From Sapria himalayana (Eukaryota > Streptophyta > Magnoliopsida > Malpighiales > Rafflesiaceae), in assembly GCA_029783825.1 (NCBI GenBank), contig JAREIK010002614.1:191053-255052 (forward strand): a stretch of DNA of 64,000 nt, read 5' to 3'. How positions within the stretch are numbered: the stretch's first letter is position 1; each line of letters opens with the position of its first letter. Both the position numbers and the translations under genes were made by a program. This document shows positions 1 through 15,303 of the stretch, one piece after another. The notes below the pieces were generated by a model, which saw nothing but the letters and a program-made list of their open reading frames with translations, searched no databases and was not told the DNA's origin.

Positions 1-1889
1 TATTTATCTTTATCTTTCTATCAATCAATCTATCTATCTATATGTTTATCTATCTATCTATCAATATGTTAATTAATATGACTATATATCTATCTATCGA
101 TCTATCTGTCTGTCTATATGTCTATCTATTTTCTAAATCTCTGTCTATCTATTTGTCTATCTATATCACTTTCTATATTTTAGTCTATCTATTTATCTAT
201 CAACCTTTTATCCATCTATCTATCTATCTATGTTTCTTTTTATTTATCTATCTATCTATATATCTATTTATCTATCTAGCTATCTTTTTATCTCTATATT
301 TATCTATCATCTACGTGTCTATCTATTTGTCTATCTATCTTTCAATTAATAAATCAATCTATCTGTCTATTTGTCAATCTATTTGTCTACCTATCTTTGC
401 ATATATCTATATATCTACATATCTATCAATATATCTATCTATCTATGTATCTGTCCATCTAACTGTCTAATTATTTTTTTATCTTTCATTCTATCTATTT
501 GTCTATCTTTCTATCTATTGGTCTATCTAGCTGTCTATCTAACTATCTATATATTTGGCAATTTTTTTATCTAACTATTTGTCTATATCTGTTTAACTAT
601 CTATATATCTTTATGTCTATCTATCTTTCCATCAATTAATCTATCTATATGTCTATCAATCTATCTTTCAATTTTACTAATAATCTATCTATCAATCTAT
701 ATATCAATCTTTCTATCTAATTATCAAAATGTCTATCAATCGATCTACCATTCTAACTATGTATCTATCTATTTGTCTATATATTTAACTATCTATCTAT
801 CTGTCAATTTATATCTCTATATATTCGTCTATTTATCCATTTATCTATCTCTCTATCTATCCAAATATCTATATATCTAGCTTTCTATTTATCTATTTAT
901 CTTTCTATCTGTCTATCTATCTATATGTCTATATATAGTCTATATATACGACTATCTATTTGCCTATCTATCTATCTATCTATTTATTTAACTATCTATC
1001 TATCTATAAATCTGATAATATATCTAACTATCTATTTGTCTATATATATTTTTTAAATATCAGTCTATCTATCTTTCTATTTATCGATCTATTTATCTAT
1101 CTATTATCAATATATCTATCTATCTATTATCTAGCTATCTATTTATTTATTTATCTATCAAACAATCAATATATCTGTCATTCTATCTATCTATCTGTCT
1201 AACTATCTCTCCTATCTATATATCTAACTCTATATATATATATATATATCTATCTATCTATTTGACTATATATCTGTCTATCTATTTATCTATTTATATG
1301 TCTGTCTATCTATCTATGTGTCTATCTTTCTATCTATCTATAGTTATTTCTATATATTTGTCAATATATTTATCTATCTATATGTGTATCTATCTATCTA
1401 TCTATCTATATATCTATCTATCAATATATCTATCTATCTTTTTATCTATTTGTCTATCTATTAATATGTCTATCTATTTATTTATCTACTAATCTAAATA
1501 TCTATCTATATATCTTTATATCTGTCTTTCTAATTATCTAACTATCCATTTGATTTTCAATTTGTTCATATATCTGTCCATCTATTTTTCAATCTATCTG
1601 TCTATTTATCTTTTTTTCTATCTTGCTATCTATCCATGTAAATATCTTTCTATCATACTAACTTAATATTTTTCTAAAAATCTATTTATCTATTTATTTT
1701 ATTATCTATCTACCTAACTATGTGTATATATATCCGTATATCTATCTTTCTATCTATATATCTATATACCTATTTGTCTATGTATCTTTCTATCTATCTA
1801 TTTGTCTATATATTTTTTATCTATCTATTTATTTATTAGTCTAATAATTTGTCTTTCTATTTGTTAATCTATCTATCTATAAATGTATC

Positions 1890-1920
<31 letters not shown>

Positions 1921-3355
1921 TCATATGTCTAATTATCGGTTTATCAATTTAACGATCTATCTATCTATTTACTATCTGTTTATCTTACTGTCTATCTATC
2001 TTTTCTATCTATTTGTTTATTTATTAGTTTATCTATATGTATATCTATCTTTCAATGTGTCTCTCAATATGACTATCTATTTATCTGTCTATCACTTTAT
2101 CTATCAATCTATATATTGATCTGTCTATTTATCTATCTATCTCTCTACCTATCTATCTGTCTGTAATTATATCTCTATGTCTATTTGACTTTTTATTTTC
2201 TATCTATCTATTTATCTATTTATATATCAACTTTTCTATCTATCTGTCTATCTAAATGTCAATATATCTCTCTATCAATCTATTTATTTATCTCTCTTTT
2301 TTATATCAATCTGTATGTCTTTCTGTCTGTCTATCTATCTATCTCTCAATCTATCTATCTGTTTATCTATCTATATATTAGTATATCTATCTATCTATCT
2401 ATCTGTCTGTCTATCTATCTATTTATCTACATTTATATCTGTATATGTTTTTATCTAATTACTTGTCTATCTATATGTATGTCTATCTGTCTGTCTATTT
2501 GTATATCTATTCATTTATCTTTATTTATATCTCTCTGACTATCATTCCACGTATCTATCTATCTATCATTCTGTCTATCTTTTAAATTATCATTTTGTCT
2601 ATCTATCTATCTTTCTTTCTTTCTATCAATCTATCTCTCATTGAATCTATCTATCTGTCTATATTTATGTATATATATATATATATATATATCAATCTAA
2701 CTATCTATTTCTATATCTTTCAAACTATATATCCAATTTTATATCTATCTATCTGATTATGTATCTTTCTATCTATTTATTAATCTATCTAACTATCTAA
2801 TAATTTATCAAACTATTTATTTATCTATCTAGAAGTCTAATAATCTATGAATCTATCTATTTATCTATCTATAAAACTTTTTGTATATCTAGTTTTCTAT
2901 CTATCTATCGATCTATCTATATATTTCTATCAATATTTTTATCTATCTCACTTTCTATCTATGTTTCAATCTATTCATTAATATGTCTATTAAACTTTCT
3001 ATTATTATGTCTATAAATCTTAATATCAATCATTCTATTAATTTATCTATCAATCTAATTATCTATCTAAATATCTATCTATGTGTCTGTCTATCTCTCT
3101 ATCTATTTATATATCTATCTATCTATATATGTATCTATCTATCTATCTATCTGTCAATATATCTATCTTTCTATATATTTGTATATCTTTCTATCTATCA
3201 AATAATATATCTATATATTTATCTATTTATCTATCAATCTTTTTATCTATCTATTTATATATCTATGAACTATGTATCTTTCTATCTGTCTATCTATCTA
3301 TCTATCTATCTAAAAATTGTTATCTATTTGTCTATCTATCTTTCAATCAATCAAC

Positions 3356-3387
<32 letters not shown>

Positions 3388-4112
3388 AAATCTATCAATC
3401 TATCAATCAATCAATCAATCAATCAAAATGTCCATCAATTTGTCTATCAATTTATCTACTAAATTTTCTATCAATCTACCTATCAATCGGTCTATCAATC
3501 TATCTATTTATTTGTATATCTATCTATCTATTTGTCTATCAATTTAGCTATCTATTTATATACAAAACTATATATTTATCTATTTTTCTATATATATATC
3601 TATCTATTTATCTATCTATCTTTCTATCTATCTATATTCTATATATCTATCTATCTATCTATTAATCTAATCTATCTATCTATTTGTTTGTCTGTCTATC
3701 TTTCTAAATCTCTAAATATCTATCTATCATTCTATCAATCTGTATATCAATCTCACTCTATCTATCTTTCTATATGTCAAAATATTTGTATATCTAGATA
3801 TATGTCTATCTTTATGTCTATCTATCTATTTGTATGTCTATATTTCTATCTATCGATCTATCTATCTGTATATCTATCTATCTTTATGTCAATCTATCTG
3901 TCTATCAATATATCTATAAATCTATCAATTTGTCTATCTATCTTTTCTATCTTTCTGTCTATCTATCTCTATATCTATCTATCATCCATCTTTTTATTTA
4001 TCTATCTTGCTATCTTTATTTCTGTCTATATGTCTATCTATTTGACTATCTATCAATTTATTTGCATATATATCTTCCTATCTATTTATCAATCTATCGG
4101 TCTATCTATCTA
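1..4112 (+). repeat. (TCTA)n tetranucleotide array, tract 1
   Basis: This is a nearly continuous but strongly diverged array of TCTA, with recurrent variants TCTG, TCAA, TTTA and TTTG and short (TA)n patches (for example near 1230 and 2670). It runs off the left edge of the window. The pure repeat has no stop codon in any plus-strand frame, so long Leu-Ser-Ile-Tyr reading frames appear by chance and are not genes. The array ends near 4112 in ordinary AT-rich sequence. This is the only tract edge in the window without visible CACTA sequence beside it. Confidence 0.97.
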
Positions 4113-4925
4113 GATATATTTGAATACATTAATAGAATCTATTATAATAGGTAAAGCATGATTAGAAAAATGGTAGCTTGTATAACCTCTTTTAATCCTT
4201 CCTCATGCCTAGTTACTCTTTAGTTGTGTTTTATTGCATAGAATTGAAAGGGGGATATGATTTGATGATATTAAAACAAAGTAGGATTAATAATCTCATC
4301 TTGGATTTAAAAATCTTATGAATTAGCATGGAATAAACTTAGAGTTTATAGTCATTTATAAGTAACTACCAATTATAATTGCTATATTTTCAAATCCAAT
4401 TTTCAATTTCTTGTGGAATTCAAATAATGGATGTATATGTTCTTCCATTTGGTCTTTAATTTCATGACTTATTCAAATGTTAAAATATATAGATTTTTAT
4501 ATCTAATAAGATATCACATCTTTATGTGATGAAAAAAATCTGTCCAAATACTACTAACAAAAAGTCTCGAATTCAAGATTTATCATGCACGATCTCTTCA
4601 ATCTTTTAAGGTAAGATTGTAAAGATAAGATATTGGTAAGATTTGTTTTCTTATTTAGCTTTCATATTTTAAATGATTCTATATATTAGGATAAGATAAG
4701 ATAGATATGTAGATCACATTCATGCCCAAGTACAGAAGGCTCTCGCTTTAACAAGATATTAAAAAAAAAATAAATATCTCAACAATTTTACCCAATAACT
4801 TTGAAGAGACTATGTTTGAAGAGACTCTGTAATACAAAAATTTCTCAAGTGATCAATTATCTTAAAATATTATTCTCTCATAAATAAATTTAACTTCAAA
4901 GTTATTATGAAAACCAATATTAGTA
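4113..4925. other. AT-rich sequence without a recognisable gene
   Basis: No long reading frame, RNA gene or known element end was found. The stretch separates tract 1 from dispersed repeat R1. It may be the inside of a truncated CACTA element whose right end lies at about 6395, but nothing in it proves this. Confidence 0.5.
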
Positions 4926-5985
4926 TTTATATAATTACACAACACAATTGTAAAAGATAATATATGCAATGAAAATAATATACCAAAATACTTATATGCA
5001 ATCCCTCATCCTTCTAATCCTACCACCCAAAGATTAGTAATATGAAATAATATTAAAACAATAAAATTTAATATTATTGATATAATTTATAATTTATAAA
5101 ATTTCAAATATTACTTAAAGTGAGCATATCATTAAAAAAGTTATATTTATTATTAAAAAAACAGAATATTAAAGCTAATAGTAATAATCGTACTCAATTA
5201 TTTAATTCTTATAAATTTTAGTAGGTAAAAAAATAAAACTTGAATTTAAATCAACTAATGGGCAAATTTAATTTTTTTTAGAACAACAAAATATCATTAG
5301 TAATATTTTAAATAAATCTTTTAAACCCTAAAAAATACTTGTAGTGTTATTTTAATAACCACTCGGAAATATTTTTTTAAATCATTAAATTTTTTTTGAT
5401 CTAATTAAACATCTACGTATTTATCTTTAAATATCAAATTATTTCTTTTAAATTTTATGAAAAATTTAATTTTTTTTATAATTCAAGCTTTTTAAATCTT
5501 TTAGTAATTATTTTTTAAAAAGTTTCCTATAATCATAAAGATATTTTTTAACCTTAAATAATATAAATATTTACTTTTTTATTTATTAATTCAGATATTT
5601 TTGTAAATATTTTTATTTAATCATACAATTAATTATTTTAGCTTTTTTTTATTATAAATATTTATGTATTTCATTTATTTATTAAATATATTTAAAAATG
5701 AGTATAATTATAGAATTAATTATCTACAATTTTTTAATACAAATATTTAAATTTCATAATAAAAATTTTAGAAAATTTTTATCTATAATTTTTTTAAAAA
5801 TTTTATAATAATTAAAATTGTATTTTAGTCTTTATTAATATACATTTTTTCATATTTATATATTTTTGAAATTATTTTTTTATAATATCATATTTTTATA
5901 ATGATTTAAGGAGGTGTCTTTCATGGATTCCACATCCATAGATGATTAAAAACCTTCAATATACAAAATTACAACAAATAGTAAA
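4926..5985 (+). repeat. Dispersed AT-rich segment R1, copy A
   Basis: This copy aligns by eye with 56940-57835 and with the reverse complement of 62430-63440, and its first part with 20750-21005. Shared landmarks are 'AAAGTGAG', 'TTTAATTCTTATAAATTTTAGTAGG', of which only parts are exact, 'AAACCCTAAAAAA' and 'AATTAAACATCTACGTATTTA'. In E2 the same segment sits just inside the 5' subterminal array. R1 is therefore probably an internal 5' part of this CACTA family rather than an independent transposon. It codes for nothing recognisable. Confidence 0.75.
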
Positions 5986-6395
5986 AAAACAATATATAAA
6001 AAATAAAAAAATAAATCAGTATAGATTAGCGACAGAAATAATCCCGAGCTCAAAATATTAGGGAAAATTCCCTTGCTAAATTCATATATTTCTGAAAATT
6101 TTCATTTTAGAACTAATCGCTTGCAATTAATAAATAATCATGAAAATGTTTTTTCAGATAATTATGTAGTGATGGAATTTGTCTCAATCTAATTAACTAG
6201 GGAAAGTTCATCGCAAAAGATATTGCTAAAATTGCAGCTAATCTTTGTGCAAAAATCTGTCACAAATTGATAACAAATTTGTAATTCAATGTAAAATCTA
6301 ACATCTCTTGATATTCCCTAGCTAATCCCGTGCAAATTAGATAGGAATTATTTTTCTAGCTAAATTTTTATAGCTAAATAAATATTTTATTATTA
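5986..6395 (+). mobile_element. CACTA 5' subterminal remnant, right end
   Basis: The stretch is dense in motifs such as 'TTAGCGACAGAAATAATCCC', 'GGGAAAATTCCCTTGCTAAA' and 'ATTCCCTAGCTAATCCC', typical of CACTA subterminal regions. It follows R1 exactly as in E2, so it should be the 5' end of a minus-oriented element. The terminal CTTGTAGTG is not visible. The sequence passes through 'TTATAGCTAAATAAATATTTTATT' into tract 2, so the tip was lost. It closely resembles the reverse complement of 61930-62430. Confidence 0.75.
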
Positions 6396-9300
6396 TGTTT
6401 TTTATTTATCTATCTATGTATTTATATATCTCTTTGTATATCTATATGTCTATCTATTTACATATTTATCTATCTATGTATATGTCTAACTATTATCTTT
6501 CTATCTTTATTTTTAGCTATTTTTCTATCAATTAATCTATCTATATGTCTATATATCTTTCTATTTTTCTATATATTTATGTATCTATCTATCTAATTAT
6601 CTATATATCTAACAAAATTTCTAACTAACTAACTATCTATTTGTCTATCTATCTATCTATCTATCTATCTAATAATCTATATATATCTATCTATCTCTAT
6701 GTCTATCTATTTGTCTATCTATCTATCTATTTGTCTATATATCTATTTATACACCTATCAATCTAACTATTTATTTTTCTATCTATCTATAAAGCAATCA
6801 TTCAATCTATCTATCTATCTATTTGTTTGTCTGTTTATCTATATGTTTATAAATCTATTTATATATCTATCTATGTACCTAAATATATATCTATCCATTT
6901 GTGTATCTATTTGTGAATCTATTTTATATATATATATATATGTCAATCTATATATATATATATATCGATCTATTTGTTTATCTATTTGACTATCTATCTA
7001 TCAATATATCTATCTGACTATCTATCTATCTATCAGTTTATCTATCTATCTATCTATGTGTCTATTTATCTATCAAACTTTTTATCTATCTATCTATATA
7101 TCTATCAATCTATCTGTCTATCTAATATCTATCTATCTGTCTATCTAATATCTATCTATCTATCTGTCTATTTTCCTATCTATCTATCTATAATCTGTCA
7201 ATCTATCTATCTATAATCTATCTATCTATCTATTTGTCTTTATATTTGTTTATCTATCTGTCTATCTATTTTTCTAACTATCTATCTATCAATATATCTT
7301 TTTATCTAATTATTTATCGATCTTCTATCTATCTATCTATTTTTTGTCTGTTAATATATCTATCGACATATCTATCTATATATTTTTCTATCTTTTTGTC
7401 TAACTAGCTATCTATATATCTATATATCTATATATCTATCTATCTAACTATATATCTATCTAACTATCTGTGTATCTATTTGTCTATTGATTTGTCAATC
7501 AATCAATCTATCAATCTATCTATTTGACTATCTATTTGACTATCTATTTGCTTATCTATTTGCCTATCTATTATCTATATATTTATCTATATATTTATAA
7601 ATAAATAAATAAATCAATCAATATATCTATCTATCTAACTACCTATCTATCTGTCTATCTATCTACATATCTATCTATCTATCTGTATATGTCTATCTAT
7701 TTATCATTCTATCTATCTATCTTTATATATGTCTATATGTCTATAGTTCTGTCTATCTATCTATCTATTTATTTTCCAATTTATCTATCAATTTGAATTT
7801 CCGTTTGTCTGTCTATCTATTTGCCATTATATCTATGTAAATGTCTATCTATTTCTTTGTATATCTATTTGTATATCTATCTTTCTATCTTTTATATATC
7901 TATCTATCTGGATGTATCTCTGCCTATTTATTTGTCTCTCTATCTTCTATCCATCTAACTAAATATCAATCAATCAATATATCTATCTATCTATCTATCT
8001 CTTTATCTATCTATCTATTTGTTGATTTGTCTATCTATCTTTCTATCTATCTATTTATATATTAATCTATATCTTTTTATTTTTGGGTATATGTGTCTGT
8101 CTATCTAATTGTATATCTGTATGACTAACAAACTAACTATTTGTCTGTTTATTTGTTTATCTATGATTCTATATATCTAACTACCTATTTATTTATCTAT
8201 CTATCTATTTATCTGTCTATCCATCTATCTTTCTTTCTATGTATTAATCTATATAAAGATTTGTCTGTCAATCTATGTATCTATTTATCTATTTGTTTGT
8301 CTGTCTATTTGGATGTCTATCTCTCTATCTATCTGCCTATCTATCTATTTGTTTGCCTAGGTGTGTGTCATCTATCTATATGCTTGTCTATCTTTTATCT
8401 ATATATTCATTTTTCTATCTGTCTATCTTTTTGTTATCTATTTGTCTATTTCTTTGTCTATTTTTCTTTTTATCTATCTTTAAATCAATCAATCAATGAA
8501 TCTATCTATCTATCTATTTTTCTATCAATTTATTTAGCTTTCTTTTTATTCCTATGTCTATCTATCTGTCTAATTATCTATCATTGAAAAAGTATATTAA
8601 TCAGTCTATCAATCTATCTATCAAACAATCTATATGTCTATCAATCTATCTATTAATCTATCTTTCAATTTATTATCTATATGTTTATCTGACTATCTAT
8701 CTATCATCTACTATCAAATATATATATATCTAGCCGTGTATCTATCTATCTTTCTATCTATTTGTCTATCTGTGTATCAATTGATTTAACTTACTATCTA
8801 TCTATCTTTCTATCTATCTAACTATCTATATATCTATCTGTATATATATATATATATATATATCTATCTATCTATCTATCTTTCTGTCTATATATCTATC
8901 TCTTTATGTATCTATCTATCTATCATCAATTATATCTATCTATGTATATGTTTATCTATCAATTTGTCTATTTGTCTATCTATGTGATGTCTATCTATCT
9001 ATCTATCTCTCTATATATTTTTCTATGTATCTTTATTTCTTTCATTATGTTATTTTTCCATCGATCTTTCTATAAAAATGTATTTTTATTTGTCTATCTA
9101 TCTAACTATCATTTTATCAATCTATCGATCTACTTATCTATTAGTCAATCAATCAAATGATCTATCTATCTATCAGTCAATTAATCAATCAATATATATA
9201 TATATATATATATCTATTTATTTATCTATCTATCTATCTACAAATCTAGCTATCAATCTATATATCAAACTAATTATCAATTTGTCTATCAATATATCTA

Positions 9301-12300
9301 TTATTCTGTCTATCAAATTGAATATATATCTAACTATGTATTTTTCTATCTATAAACTAATCAATCTATCTGTCTAATTCTCTATCTATTCGTCTATCTA
9401 TATGTCTATCTATCTGCCTATCTATCCGTCTATCTATCCATCTATCTATCCATCTTACTATATGTCTATCTATCCTTTATATATCTATCTATCTATATAC
9501 TTATTTGTCTATCTATATGTATATTGAATTGTCTATCTATATGTCTATCTGTCTATCTATATATCTATCTATCTATATATCTATCTATCTATTTATCAAT
9601 CTATCTAACTATCTGACCTGTCTATAAATATATCTATTTATTTGTGATCTATTAATATAATAATATATCTATCTATCTATCTATCTGTTAGTCTATCTAT
9701 CTATATCTATCTATCTATATGTTTGTCAATTTATCTATCTATCTATCTATTTTTCTAACTATCTGTCTATTTATTTATTTATTTGTCGATCTATCTGTAT
9801 ATCTATCTATCTAACTATCATTCTATCTATCTATCTATTAATCTTCTATCTATTAGTATATATTTGCTTAGCTGTCTATCTATTTTTTTTTCTTTCTAAC
9901 ATTCAATCAATCTATCTATCTATCTATATATCTTTCAATCTATTTATCAATCTATATATCTTTTTATCTATCTGTCTATATATATATCTTTCTATCTATC
10001 TATTTATCTATTTATCTATCTATCTATCTATCTATGTATCTATCTATCATCTATCTATGTCTTTTTATCTATTTATCTTTCTATCTATCTATCTAATTAT
10101 CTGCCTATATATATATATATATACATATCTATATGTCTGTCTATCTACTATGTATCAATCTATCTATCAATCTATTTGTATTTCTATATGTCTATCAATA
10201 TATCTATCTTTTTGTATAACTATTTGTCTATCTATCTATCTATATGTATGTCTATCTATTTAACTATCTATCTATTTATCTTTATATCAGTCTATCTATA
10301 TATCTATCTACTTATTTAAATTTGTATATGTATTTATTTATTTATCTATCTTTATATTGGTATATCTATAATTTGTCTATTTTTCTGTCTATTTGTTTGT
10401 TTATATCTATCAATCTTTATATATGTCTATCTATATATCTATCTGTCTCTCTATCCACATATATGTCTATATGTCTATCTTTCTATATGTTATCTATTTG
10501 TCTATCTATAAGTAGGTATATATATCTATCAATTGACCTATCTATTTATCTTTCTTTCTTTCGGTATATATGTATGGTTTATTTATTTGTTTATCTTTAT
10601 GTCTATCTGTCTTTTATCTATATATCTCTGCTTATATTTATGTCTATATAATTATGTTTGTTCATCTATATGTCTATTTGTCTGTAAATCTGTCTATATA
10701 TTTATCTTTTTATCTCTAGCTTTATCTATATGTCTTTTTATTTGACTCTCTATTTATCTATCGATCTATTTCTTATTGGTTTGTCTATCTATATATCTAT
10801 TTATCTATCTGTCTTTCTATCTGTCTATCTATTTATCTAGTTGTCTATCTATTTGTCTATCTATTTTTCCTTCAATCAATCAATCTATCTATCTATATCT
10901 ATGTATATCTTTTGTCTATGTCTATGTTTATCTATCTATCTATCTTTCTATCTTTTGTCTACCTATTTTAAATATTTATCTATTTATCTATCTAGCTAAC
11001 TATCTATCTATTTATATATCTATCTATCTATCTTTCATTCAATTAATCTATCTATATATCTATTTGTATGTCTAATAATTTATCTATTGATCCATGTATT
11101 TATCTATCTATCTATCTATCTTACATTTATCTATAAATCTATTTATCTATTTGTCTATTTATCTATTGTCTATCTGACTATATATATATAAATATTTATA
11201 TCTCTCTCTGTCGATCTATATATTTATCTATCAATCAATATTTCAAAATGTCTATCAATTAGTTTATCAATATGTCTATTAATCTATCTATTAATCTATC
11301 TATCTATTTATTTATCTGTCTATAATCTACCTATCTATCTATATGTTTGTTTATCTATCTATCAATCAATCTGTCTTTCTATCTATATGTCTATCTATTT
11401 GTCTATCTATCAATCTATTTGTCTATCTTTCTATTATCTATCTGACTATTCTCATATATATATTTATCTTTCTCTATATCTATTTATCTATTTATCTATT
11501 TATCTATCTGTATATCTTTATATTCTACTTATCTCCTTACCTATATATCTATCTACATAGTTATTTTATCCCATCTTTCTGTGTAATAATTTGTTTATCT
11601 ATCTACCTATCTGTCGATATATATAGTATATATATGACAATCTACCTACCTATCAATATGTCTATTTATCTATCCATCTATATGTCTGTTTATTAATCTA
11701 CCTGTCTATCTATCTACCAATCTTTCTATCATCCTAACTATAAATTTGTCTATCAATAAATCTATGAATTAATATATCAATCTATCTATAAACCTATGTA
11801 AAAATCTATCTATCATCCTCTTTAACAATATGTATATCAATCTATCTATGAATCTATTTACCAATCTATCTAACAATCTATCTATGAATTTGTCTATATA
11901 TATATCTATCTATCTTTCTAATTTTTTTTTGTCAGTCTATCAATCTATATATCTATCTATCTATTTGTTTATCTATCTGTCTATCCATCTATATGTTTTT
12001 ATCTCTATGTGTTTGTCTATCTTTCTATTTGTCTATCTATCTATTTATCTATCTATTTATCTATCTATTTATCTATCTATCTATTTATTTATTTGGTTGT
12101 CTATGTATCTATCAATTTATCTGTCTATCTGTCTATGTATCGGTCTACATACCATTCTACCTATCTGACTATCTATTTGTATGCTTATCGGTCTATATGT
12201 CTATCTGGCTATTTATATGTTTGTCTACCTATCTATCTATCTATCTATCTATATGTCTGTCTATCTATCTATTTATCGGTCAATGATCTATATATCTATT

Positions 12301-13402
12301 TATTTATATATCTATCAGAATATCTACCTATCTGTATTTATATCTATCTGTCTGTCCGTCTATCCATCTGTCTATCTTTATATCTATTTATTTATCTATC
12401 TATCTATATGAATATCTGTTTATCTATTTATTTGTTTATATGTTTGTATATCTATTTATCTATCTATTTGTCTATATCTCTATCTATCTATTCTATCTAT
12501 CTATCTATCTATCTATGTATCTATCTATCTATCTATTTATCAATCTATATATCTATCTATCTATCTTTCTGTCTATCTATCAATCTTTCTGTATATCTAT
12601 CTATATTTCTGTCTATCTATCTATCTTTCTGTCTATCTATCTATATTTCTATCTATCTATCTATCTGTCTGTCTATCTATCTATCTATTTATCTTTCTAT
12701 CTATCTATCTATATGTTATTTTATCTATTTATCAATCAATCAATCTATCTATCAATTTTTTGATCTATCTTTCAATCTATCCATCAATTTGTCTACTAAT
12801 ATATCTATTAATATGGCTATTAATATGTCTATCAATCAATCACTCAATATATTTTTCTATCTCATTAACAATCTTTCTATCTATCTATCTATCTAAATGT
12901 TTTTTATCTATCTATATATTGTCTCTTTATTGTCTATCTATATGTATGTCTATATGTCTAACTATATTTTTATCTATCTATCTATCTGTCTTTTAATCTA
13001 GCTTTCTATCTATCTGTCTATATATTTGCCTTTCTATTATTCCAAGTATCTATTTATATGTCTGTCCATTTGTCTGTATATCTATCTATCTATATGTCTA
13101 CCTGTCTATCTATCCATGCGTCAATTTTTATATCTACCTATTTATATAGCTATTTGTCTATCTATCTTTCTATCTGTCTATCTATATGTTTTTCAATATG
13201 TTTGTCTATGTGTCTATCTATATTTCTATTAATCTATCATTTTGTCTATCTATATATTTGTCTATTTATCTGACTATCTATCTGTTTATCTATCTATCTA
13301 TTTATTTGGCTATCTATTTATTTATCTTCTCTCTATCAATCTATCTATATATCTGTCTATCTATTATCTATCAATCTATCAATTGATATATCTATCTATT
13401 TA

Positions 13403-13465
<63 letters not shown>

Positions 13466-14110
13466 TTATTTATTTATTTAGTTGTATATTTTTTGTATAT
13501 CTATCTATCTATCTGTCTATCTATCTATATAACTATCTTTCTATCTATCTACCTACTTTTTATTTATCTATCTCTCTCTCTCTATATCAATCTGTATATC
13601 TATTTGGTTGTCTATCTATTTATTTATTATCTGTCTTTATATAATTCTATATCTATATATTTATCTATATGTCCATCTATCAATCAATCTAATCATCTAT
13701 ATAAAAATATATCTATCTGTCTAATTATTTATTTGTCTGTTGATATATCTATCTATCTGTCTAATATCTACATATCTATTTGCCTATCTATATGTCTATC
13801 TATCTTTCAATTAAAATGTCTATCTATTCGTTGATCAATTTACCTATCTATTTGTATATATATATATATCTATCTATCTATCTATTAATCTATCTTTTTC
13901 TATGTCTATCTATATTTTTATATATTTATCTATTTATCTATCTTTCTATTTATTAATATATCTATTTGTCTATATGACTATCTATCTATCTATCTATCTA
14001 TTTATCTATTTGTCTATATATTTGTATATCTACCTGTCTATATATATATATATTTATCTATTTGTCTTTCTATGCATCTATCTATTTATTTAATAATCTA
14101 TCTATGTATC

Positions 14111-14154
<44 letters not shown>

Positions 14155-14410
14155 TAACTATCTATCTATATATCTATCATTCTATCTATCTATATTACTC
14201 ACTATATGACTATATATCTATCTATCTATCATTCAATTATCTGTCAATCTTTTGGTCTATCTATCTATATATCTATCTTTCTTTCTATATGTCTATTTAT
14301 CTGTTTAACTATCTATCTATATATTTGTCTTTCTTTCTATCTATTTGTATATCTGTATATTCGTCTATCTATCTATCTATCTATATATCTTTCTTAATAT
14401 ATGTCTATAT

Positions 14411-14456
<46 letters not shown>

Positions 14457-14654
14457 ATCTATCTTTCTTTCTATCTGTATGTTTATCTATCTCTCTATCT
14501 GTATGTCTATCTATCTATCTAAATATCTGTTTGTTTATCTATCTATCTAAATATCTATTTGTATATCTATCCATCTATCTATGTTTCTATATTTCTATCT
14601 ATCAATCTATCAATCTATCTATATTTCTATCTATTTGTATATTAATCTATCGAT
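6396..14654 (+). repeat. (TCTA)n tetranucleotide array, tract 2
   Basis: This is 8.3 kb of diverged TCTA repeat in the same orientation as the other tracts. It contains local (TA)n expansions at about 6932-6963, 8840-8862, 9193-9212, 13404-13460, 14119-14151 and 14420-14453. Around 12560-12670 it has a short higher-order pattern in which 'TTTCTGTCTATC' recurs roughly every 20-30 bases. Predicted peptides such as one at 12009-12896 (295 codons) are a by-product of the stop-free repeat. Both edges touch CACTA subterminal sequence. Confidence 0.97.
13404..13460. repeat. (TA)n microsatellite inside tract 2
   Basis: About 28 uninterrupted TA dinucleotides sit inside the TCTA array. They are self-complementary and could extrude as a cruciform. 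Similar but shorter runs recur in all tracts, which suggests that TCTA units collapse into TA runs by slippage. Confidence 0.9.
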
Positions 14655-15110
14655 ATGGGATTTTTCCATCACTAAAATAGAATAACAATGGATTAACAAT
14701 AGAAATTGTCCCAAGCTAAAGTGCTCATCACAAAATATTAATGAGAAAAATCCCTAGCAAATATTTTAACGATAGAAATTTCCTAGCTAATTATAAATTT
14801 TCCCTTGCTAATTTTAATCGTAATTAAGAAGAGTAATTATTTTTTTTGATTGAAATTGTATAGAAAATTTTCTAGCTAAATTTGCTGGGAAAATTCTCTA
14901 GCAATTTTCATTCCAAATCTATTTCACAATTTTATTTTTTTACAAAAAATTTGATTCCATATTTTTAAATTTTTATAATAAATTGAATAAAAACATATAT
15001 TATAAGCCATTGTTTATAATTAACAAAATGAAAAAGTAGTTAATAAATTAATTTGATACAATAAATACATAGTTAAAACAAAAACATTACATAGGTATGT
15101 AATCATTTTA
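14655..15110 (+). mobile_element. CACTA subfamily B, 3' subterminal region (left end, tip truncated)
   Basis: From 'GGGATTTTTCCATCACTAAA' onward the sequence matches the interior of the E1/E2 3' end, such as 'AAGCTAAAGTGCT' and 'AATCCCTAGCAAAT'. It matches the reverse complement of 32046-32532 even better, sharing 'TTTTAATCGTAATTAAGAAG'-like text. By alignment to E1 roughly the outermost 50 bp, including the CACTA terminus, are missing, and the array starts directly at the break. It is the 3' end of a minus-oriented element. Confidence 0.8.
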
Positions 15111-15114
15111 AACT

Positions 15115-15303
15115 AAATCATCACCCTCATCATTAGCTGATCCATTTGTGTTAGGCTCTCCATTGTGGATACTCTACTAAAACTTTGTGTGCTATCTATC
15201 TTATCATTGCTGCTAATTGTTATTCCATATAGGTCATCTTCTATTGCATTGTATTCTTCATTTCTTTCATCTCATCATTCACTTGTTTTATTTCTTACAT
15301 AGA
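15115..15303 (-). pseudogene. C-terminal fragment of TNP1-like CACTA protein
   Basis: On the minus strand the translation resembles the last ~60 codons of the E2 TNP1-like gene: a charged stretch (KEMKNTMQ), then YME-QLAA and IAHK, each aligning with EIKNIMQQ, NMESQLVA and QHIAFR in E2. At least four in-frame stops show that it is dead. It lies immediately inside the B 3' subterminal region, the same arrangement as in E2 (44678 onward), which supports the assignment. The rest of the gene is absent and is replaced by unrelated sequence further right. Confidence 0.65.

Noticed and set aside
1..4112. CRISPR-like array or telomere
   Set aside because: There are no conserved repeat-spacer units and no TTTAGGG-type motif. 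The sequence is a simple tetranucleotide array in a eukaryotic genome.
12009..12896. Long open frames rich in Leu-Ser-Ile-Tyr across all TCTA tracts (up to 352 codons at 39388-40446)
   Set aside because: TCTA repeats contain no stop codon in any plus-strand frame, so these are expected by chance. There is no domain, no codon bias apart from the repeat, and overlapping frames are equally open.
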